From: JBGPHT01 sp041484525
GTDB lineage: Bacteria; Acidobacteriota; Terriglobia; Bryobacterales; Bryobacteraceae
Reading direction: 5' to 3'
Assembly (NCBI GenBank): GCA_041484525.1
Contig: JBGPHT010000020.1
Coordinates: 11,085 to 75,084, forward strand
Length of the DNA stretch: 64,000 bases
Of the stretch, positions 58,760-64,000 are shown one piece after another (within the stretch, counting starts at the first letter, position 1; each line of letters opens with the position of its first letter). The notes below the pieces were generated by a model, which made no database searches, was not told where the DNA came from, and worked only from the letters and a program-made list of their open reading frames with translations. The position numbers were made by a program, and so were the translations under genes.

Positions 58760-60895
58760 ATGCAGCGTGCGGACGCCAGCGCCGCGGTCTCCGTCGAACG
58801 CTTCTTCCAGTTTTCCCTCCTCGGACTCGTGGCGAGCGGATTCCTGGCCGTTGCCGGCTCGGGCTATCTGGATCTCCCCACCATCGCGCTGACGGCGGCC
58901 GGCCTCAGCCTGCGCGCCCTCATCGTCTGCGGCATCATCCGGACCAACGTCTCCGACCGCATGCTCACCCTCCTCGCGGTGAGCTATACCGGCTTCTTCC
59001 TGCTCGACTATTTCTTTCTGTCGCACTTCGATTTCCTGGTCTCCACGGTGCATCTGCTTTTCTTCCTGGCGGTCATCAAGATCCTCACGGCCAAGAGCAA
59101 TCGCGACTACCTTTACACCGCCGCCATCGCGTTCCTGGAACTGCTGGCCGCCGCCATCCTGTCTATCAATCTCAACTTCTTCGTCTTCCTGGCGCTCTAT
59201 CTTCTCTTCGCCATGGCGGCCCTCACCAGCGGTGAAATCCGGCGCTCGATGCACAAAGCGCCTGCCACCGCGCGCAGCGGCCTGCGGCGATTCCACCCGC
59301 GCCTGGCCCTGCTTTCCACCTCCATCGCATGCGGCATCCTGGTCCTCACCGCCGGCCTCTTTTTCCTGCTGCCGCGCACGGCGGACGCGGCGTTCGCGCG
59401 CCTCATTTCGCACCGCATCTTCCTGCCGGGGTTCTCCAATCAGATCACGCTCGGCCAGATCGGCGAAATCAAAACCAGCTCCCGGCCCGTGATGCACGTC
59501 AGCGTCTTCAGCAACCTGCTGCCCGGCGGCCTGAAGTGGCGCGGCGGCGCTCTCACCGATTTCGACGGCCGGCGCTGGTTCAATCCGCAGCCGGCGCGCA
59601 CGCCGCTCGCCGTCGACAATTCCCACATCGACCTGGTGCCGCTCGATCAGCGGCGCACCGGCGGCCGCGGCATCTCGTATCGCGTCGAGTTGGATGCGCT
59701 CGACACCAACGCGCTATTCCTGGCCGGCATACCGCAGCGGCTCGACATCCGCGCCCGCGTGCTCTTCCGCACCGACGCCGGCAGCTACAGCCTGGGAGAG
59801 ACGCCCCCGCCGGGGTTCGGCTACGAGGCCTACAGCCTGCTCGAAGAGCCGCCTGAAAACGCGTCCCCGGTGCGGCCCGTCCCTTTGCTGCCGCTGGTGG
59901 CGCGCAACCAGCACCTGGAACTGCCGCCGCTCGACCGCCGCATCCCCGAACTCGCCCGCTGGATGACCGCCGGAACCGTCACCGACCTGGAGCGCGCCCG
60001 CGCCCTCGAACGCCGCCTCCGCACCGACTACGGCTACACCCTCGATCTTCCCGACCATGAAGTGCCGGACGCTCTCGCCTATTTCCTCTTCACGCGCAAG
60101 AAGGGCCACTGCGAATATTTCGCCTCCGCCATGACCGTCATGCTGCGGACGCTGGGGATTCCCTCGCGGCTCGCCACCGGCTTTCAGAGCGGCATCTACA
60201 ACCCCATTTCCGACCTGTGGGTGGTGCGCGCTTCGGACGCGCACACCTGGGTGGAAGCCTGGATTCCGGGGCGCGGCTGGAGCACTTTCGACCCCACGCC
60301 GCCCGATCTCAACCCGCACCATTTCGCCTTCCTCGCCAAACTCGGGCTCTACCTCGACGCCGCCGATACCTTCTGGCAGGAATGGGTGGTCGGTTACGAT
60401 CTCAGCCGCCAGGGTACGCTGGCCGACCGCATGGAGCAGAGCGCGCGCCGCGTGGGGATCCGCTGGTTCGATTTCCTGAGCGGAGTCCACGCGGGATGGA
60501 GCGACGCGCCGCGGCTGTGGTTCCAACTCTTCGGTCTGCGGGTGGCGTTCGTGCTGGCCTTGGGCGCGCTCCTCTGGGTAGCGGGTCCGCCGGCGATTCG
60601 CCTGATCCGCATGCGGCAGCGGGTGGGGCGCGTCCGCCGCGGCCAAGCGAGCGTGGCCGACGCCACACTGCTCTACCAGCGCATGCTGCACGTTTTGAAA
60701 CGCCGCGGCTTTCAGAAGCCGGTGTGGTTCACCCCCGCCGAATTTGCCGCATCCCTGCCGCCCACACCGCTGGGAGAAACCGTCAGCGAGTTCACCGCCA
60801 GCTACAACGCCTTGCGCTTCGGAGGCCGCACCGAGGCCGCGCCCCGCCTCTCGATCCTGCTTGAGGAACTCGAGCGGCAGGATCATCGCCCGTGA
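58760..60895 (+). CDS. TgpA-like transglutaminase membrane protein
   Basis: 711 residues with several N-terminal membrane helices (to about residue 205), a periplasmic transglutaminase-like domain (about 400-525) and a helix near residue 600 followed by a DUF4129-like tail. The catalytic triad is visible: cysteine in KKGHCEYFASAM, histidine in DAHTWVEAW and aspartate in STFDPTPPD. In other bacteria such proteins belong to the MoxR/VWA/DUF58 cluster, which is absent here. Coupled to the DUF2339 gene through GTGA. Confidence 0.9.
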   Translation: MQRADASAAVSVERFFQFSLLGLVASGFLAVAGSGYLDLPTIALTAAGLSLRALIVCGIIRTNVSDRMLTLLAVSYTGFFLLDYFFLSHFDFLVSTVHLLFFLAVIKILTAKSNRDYLYTAAIAFLELLAAAILSINLNFFVFLALYLLFAMAALTSGEIRRSMHKAPATARSGLRRFHPRLALLSTSIACGILVLTAGLFFLLPRTADAAFARLISHRIFLPGFSNQITLGQIGEIKTSSRPVMHVSVFSNLLPGGLKWRGGALTDFDGRRWFNPQPARTPLAVDNSHIDLVPLDQRRTGGRGISYRVELDALDTNALFLAGIPQRLDIRARVLFRTDAGSYSLGETPPPGFGYEAYSLLEEPPENASPVRPVPLLPLVARNQHLELPPLDRRIPELARWMTAGTVTDLERARALERRLRTDYGYTLDLPDHEVPDALAYFLFTRKKGHCEYFASAMTVMLRTLGIPSRLATGFQSGIYNPISDLWVVRASDAHTWVEAWIPGRGWSTFDPTPPDLNPHHFAFLAKLGLYLDAADTFWQEWVVGYDLSRQGTLADRMEQSARRVGIRWFDFLSGVHAGWSDAPRLWFQLFGLRVAFVLALGALLWVAGPPAIRLIRMRQRVGRVRRGQASVADATLLYQRMLHVLKRRGFQKPVWFTPAEFAASLPPTPLGETVSEFTASYNALRFGGRTEAAPRLSILLEELERQDHRP

Positions 60896-62937
60896 ACTCC
60901 GAAGAGCGCGCGCGATTCGAAGCCATCAGTGAAGCGCTCGCCCGCCTGGTCCGGCGGCAGGAGGATTTCGACCGCCGCCTGGCTCGCCTGGAGACGGGTG
61001 GCGTTGCCCTTCCACAGATCGAACCGGAGCCGCCGCCTGCCGCGCCCATCGAGCCGCCGCCACTTGTTGCGGTCGCTCCACCCGAGGCGCCGGCGAGCAA
61101 CATGGAGACCACGGTCGGTCTCACCTGGATCAGCCGCATCGCCGCCGTGACTGTGGTGCTCGCTCTCGCCTTCTTTTTCGAGTACGCTTTCGAGAATCGC
61201 TGGATCACCGAGACCGGCCGCGTCCTCATCGGCCTCGCCTGCGGCGCCGTGGCGCTGGTCTTCGGCGAACGCTTCTGGCGCGTGGGCCAGCGCGTCTACG
61301 GTCAATCGCTGGCTGCCGCCGGAATCGCGTTTCTGTACCTCTCGGTTTGGGCGGCCTTCGGGCCTTACCAACTGATCGGATCAACGGCCGGGTTCGGATT
61401 GATGGCGCTCGCGACCGCCGCCGCCGGGTTGCTGGCGCTGCGTTACGACAGTGCCGTCGTCGCCATGCTGGGGCTGGCCGGAGGCTTCGCCACGCCGTGG
61501 CTGCTCCCGAGCACGCAGCCGCCCTGGTTCATTCTCGGCTACGCGCTGCTGCTCGATGCGGGTGCGGTGTTCGCCGCCCGTGCGCGCCGCTGGCTCCGGC
61601 TGGAAGCACTGGCGCTGGCGGGAACCGTCATCTTGTACAACGGCCAACTACCGGCGCCGGAGGACTGGCGATTCGTATTCACGCTCTTCGCGCTGCTTTA
61701 CTACACGCTGTTCGCCACATCGGTCAGTGCTCTGGTCGTAGTGGAGGCGCAGGCGCTGGCGGGCCTGGCGATGTTCGCGATCTGGCGCTCGGACTTCACC
61801 TCGATGAGTCTGGCGTGGCTGCTGGCCGCAGCCGGGCTGGCGGTTGCCGATCGACGCGGCTGGTCCACCGCCGCGCCGGCTTCCTTCGGTGGGTTCTGGC
61901 TGGCCTATGCGATGTGGTCGGTGACCGTCTGGAGGCATCCGGTCAGCCTGACTCTAGGGCTGCTCAGCGGCGCGTTCCTTCTCTTTCTGAGTTGGCCGGT
62001 GTGGCTGGTCCACCGGCGCCGCCGGCCGCTCGGGGCGCAGGACCTGCTGCTGGTGGCGCTCAACGCCGCCTTGTATTTCGGCGCCGCCTACACGCTGCTC
62101 GAAAACAAATGGGGCGCGTACGAAGGCCTGTTCGCGGTGGCGGTAGCGGTGGTGCAAATGGTAGCGGCGCGGTTGCTCTGGCGCTACGACGCGCGCGGCG
62201 CGCTGCTCGCCGCCGGCGCCGCCTGGGTGCTGTTGGTGCTGGCCGCTCCCATCCAGTTCGCCGGTTACCGCGTCACCATCGCGTGGGCGGTGGAGGGCGC
62301 AGCCGTGGTCTGGATCGGCGTTCGCCTGCGCGATTCGGGCGCTACGGCGCCGTTACGACCCGGAGCGCTCTGCATCTTTCTCCTGGTCCTGGGCCGCCTG
62401 GCGTTGGTCGACAGCCGCATGTTCCCGAGCGCCGGCGCGTATCCGCTGATCCTGAACGCGCGCCTTCTCGCCTTCGCGGTGGCCGCGGTCGCGTTGTGGG
62501 CGTCAGCGTGGTGGATCGGCGACGGGCGCCCCGCGCTCGCGGCCTATGCCTGCGGGCATGCGGTCCTGCTCTGCGGCCTCATGCTCGAAGCTGCCGGTTG
62601 GGCGGCGCGGACCGCAGCGCCCGAGAACTTCCAGAGTGCGGCCAGCACCGCCATCTCGATTCTGGCCGCTGCCTACGCGGTGCTGCTGGTGGCGGGCGGT
62701 GCGGCTCGACGGCATGTGGTCACGCGCGTCCTCGGCATGGGGCTGATCGGCCTCGTCATCCTGAAGTTGTATCTCTATGATGTCTGGCTGCTTGGACAGT
62801 TTTACCGGATGGCCGCGTTCGCCATTCTCGGTGTGCTGCTGCTGGCGATGTCGTACTTGTACACGGGCGCCGGGGTCGGCGGACAGGGGCGGGCGGCAGG
62901 AAAAGGCGGCTGGTTGCGCTCGCGTTTCTTGAAGTAA
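60892..62937 (+). CDS. DUF2339 multi-pass membrane protein
   Basis: 681 residues. The N-terminal coiled coil (LARLVRRQEDFDRRLARLE) and proline-rich linker precede METTVGLTWISRIAAVTVVL and VYGQSLAAAGIAFLYLSVWA, the start of the DUF2339 domain, with about 20 membrane helices to the C-terminus. Role unknown, possibly envelope or polysaccharide-related. GTG start overlaps the previous stop by four bases. Confidence 0.88.
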   Translation: MNSEERARFEAISEALARLVRRQEDFDRRLARLETGGVALPQIEPEPPPAAPIEPPPLVAVAPPEAPASNMETTVGLTWISRIAAVTVVLALAFFFEYAFENRWITETGRVLIGLACGAVALVFGERFWRVGQRVYGQSLAAAGIAFLYLSVWAAFGPYQLIGSTAGFGLMALATAAAGLLALRYDSAVVAMLGLAGGFATPWLLPSTQPPWFILGYALLLDAGAVFAARARRWLRLEALALAGTVILYNGQLPAPEDWRFVFTLFALLYYTLFATSVSALVVVEAQALAGLAMFAIWRSDFTSMSLAWLLAAAGLAVADRRGWSTAAPASFGGFWLAYAMWSVTVWRHPVSLTLGLLSGAFLLFLSWPVWLVHRRRRPLGAQDLLLVALNAALYFGAAYTLLENKWGAYEGLFAVAVAVVQMVAARLLWRYDARGALLAAGAAWVLLVLAAPIQFAGYRVTIAWAVEGAAVVWIGVRLRDSGATAPLRPGALCIFLLVLGRLALVDSRMFPSAGAYPLILNARLLAFAVAAVALWASAWWIGDGRPALAAYACGHAVLLCGLMLEAAGWAARTAAPENFQSAASTAISILAAAYAVLLVAGGAARRHVVTRVLGMGLIGLVILKLYLYDVWLLGQFYRMAAFAILGVLLLAMSYLYTGAGVGGQGRAAGKGGWLRSRFLK

Positions 62938-62947
62938 AGGAGGGTCT

Positions 62948-63262
62948 TCAGTCCGATACTTTCTTAGCTTGCCACTCCATGATGCGGGGTGCAACGTCAT
63001 CACGATCGACCCAGCCCCAACTCATTGTCAGTCTCATTTCCCTGCCGTTGAGCGTTCCTTCAAATCTCATCTTGGGATAACCACTGGATGACCCGAGCTT
63101 CCCGATAGTCGTAAAAGAGATGCGGTCGCCATCGATCTTGCCGTCCGAGATCGGAACAGCCGGCACTTGTGTGGCTCGCTGCCTCGTAAGCGAATGACCA
63201 AACTGGAACGAGTAGGTGTGACGCACCGCCAAGTGGACTGGGCCCACCTGAATTAGACGCAA
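62948..63262 (-). CDS. Partial domain of an acidobacterial small beta-barrel family
   Basis: 104 residues, with ISDGKIDGDRISFTTIGKLG and MRFEGTLNGREMRLTMSWGW, then MEWQAKKVSD at the end. The DGKIDGD-x-ISF and F/YxGTxxGxExxL pattern is one I associate with small secreted acidobacterial beta-barrels. The N-terminal third and signal peptide are missing, so it may be truncated by the rearranged DNA to its right. It converges on the DUF2339 gene. Confidence 0.45.
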   Translation of the reverse strand: MRLIQVGPVHLAVRHTYSFQFGHSLTRQRATQVPAVPISDGKIDGDRISFTTIGKLGSSSGYPKMRFEGTLNGREMRLTMSWGWVDRDDVAPRIMEWQAKKVSD

Positions 63263-63928
63263 ATCACTGGTCCCGTTTTGGCGACGTTGGCCGGCGTGAT
63301 CATTTTGGGGATAAATTGATTACCAGAATTGGGGATAGACAGCTCACTTGGTTCGGCGAGGCGTAGATGCGAGAAGCGCGATGCTCGATGCACGGGGAGA
63401 AGTTAACGAGTGCGCATGGAGCGAGCCACTCGGGGAGCCAATAGATGTGATGCCAATGGATTTTGGCTCACTTCAGCGATGCTGTTGCCCTTGATCCGTT
63501 GGTGGCCCCCCCTGATGCTGATGGAAGCGAGTTGCAGGGCTCCGCGCGCCGAGCCAACCTGTCGCCGGGCCGGACAATCCTCGACCGAGTCATCCTCGAA
63601 CTCGGTCTCGATGTGCGTCCGGATCGCCAGTTGATAGCAACAAGAATGTCACTAAGGGTTTCGTCGTTTTCATCAACTTTGTTCTTGACAATGTATTGAA
63701 CCCGACCTATAAACTTACATGGCAGGACTGGAGCGTTTACGTTTTCTGGTACTGACAATCAGCAGTACCAGCGAAGAGTGTGAATTGAATACTTATGTCT
63801 AGTCTGCATCTGTCATGCTAGGTATGCCGCTTAGTGGCCGACTACTTGGTCTCTGATCCCGTCTAGCAGCCTGTGGTAATAGTCGCGAAAACATGTGACC
63901 TAGCGAATGTTCTGGGCGTCTATACTGC
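63263..63928. other. Rearranged or decayed region, AT-richer than its neighbours
   Basis: No gene is supported over about 660 bases. A frame ending at 63756 reads GFVVFINFVLDNVLNPTYKL and TWQDWSVYVFWY, which looks like the end of a real protein, but its upstream part is closed or incoherent. The frames of about 75-95 residues on both strands have no features. It lies next to an insertion sequence end and is probably debris. Confidence 0.4.
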
Positions 63929-64000
63929 ATGGCCATGGGAACCCGCAAGAAACGGGAGCGACAGGAAGATCTCTGGGTCGTCAGCAGCGAGGTCGTGGGC
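63864..64000 (+). mobile_element. Left end of an insertion sequence
   Basis: The stretch TAGCAGCCTGTGGTAATAG at 63864-63882 resembles ends of IS elements of the IS1182 type, and a transposase start follows at 63929-63935. The element continues beyond the window, so the right end and any target duplication cannot be checked. Confidence 0.4.
63935..64000 (+). CDS. IS transposase, N-terminal 22 codons
   Basis: The translation MGTRKKRERQEDLWVVSSEV resembles the start of IS1182-like transposases (basic start, then EDLW). An ATG at 63929 in the same frame would add two residues. It runs off the right edge. The family call rests on few residues. Confidence 0.5.
   Translation, partial: MGTRKKRERQEDLWVVSSEVVG

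Overview
The window reads as a piece of a high-GC acidobacterial chromosome, most likely from the Bryobacterales / Candidatus Solibacter group. The lineage call rests on gene families I associate with that group: a TIGR03437-type exported protein (2600-3457), a TIGR03436-type VWA protein (23145-24239), a PadR regulator paired with an ADOP-type ABC permease (35514-38505), several ECF sigma / zinc-finger anti-sigma pairs, and dispersed GC-rich palindromic repeats. No rRNA, tRNA or CRISPR array was seen.

Layout. 1-4257: start of a PilB/GspE-type ATPase, an ECF sigma/anti-sigma/exported-protein operon, then two exported proteins. 4385-9086: ECF sigma, membrane anti-sigma, an unknown 294-aa protein and a lipoprotein with TPR repeats and a CHAT protease domain. 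8988-11666 (minus): an lgt-like gene translationally coupled to two poorly known genes, and a lipoprotein. 11858-17285: radical SAM/SPASM protein, a Dabb-like protein, sdhCAB and a PilZ protein. 17335-20397 (minus): hicBA with a frameshifted toxin, an aminotransferase, and a thiolase with an OB-fold partner. 20772-26686: a third ECF locus, a VWA protein, a secreted protein with three RidA-like domains, and a TPR/PPC protein.

26765-28580 is a lower-GC darTG module whose toxin gene is frameshifted. 28646-32210 is pdxR-pdxS-pdxT plus a low-molecular-weight phosphatase. 32294-39500 holds a POT transporter with a duplicated 3' end, an exported triple-repeat protein, padR-ADOP permease and a GNAT protein. 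39544-43991 has a GT9 glycosyltransferase, a purine-rich region of about 600 nt that looks like a large structured RNA, a small zinc-ribbon protein, a decayed histidine kinase beside an intact hybrid kinase, and a perfect 43-bp palindrome covering two convergent stop codons. 43983-49251: manA, an aminotransferase, coaD, a ThDP enzyme and galE. 49518-56713 (minus): flgBC-fliEFGHIJ followed by hemQ. 57058-62937: a fourth ECF/anti-sigma pair, an ACT/DUF5612 protein, a TgpA-like transglutaminase and a DUF2339 membrane protein. The right edge holds gene fragments and the start of an insertion-sequence transposase.

Strongest leads: the sigma/anti-sigma/CHAT-protease cassette, the RNA candidate at about 40440-41045, the four-copy palindromic repeat family, and the fact that both toxin-antitoxin toxins are broken by one extra base in a homopolymer.
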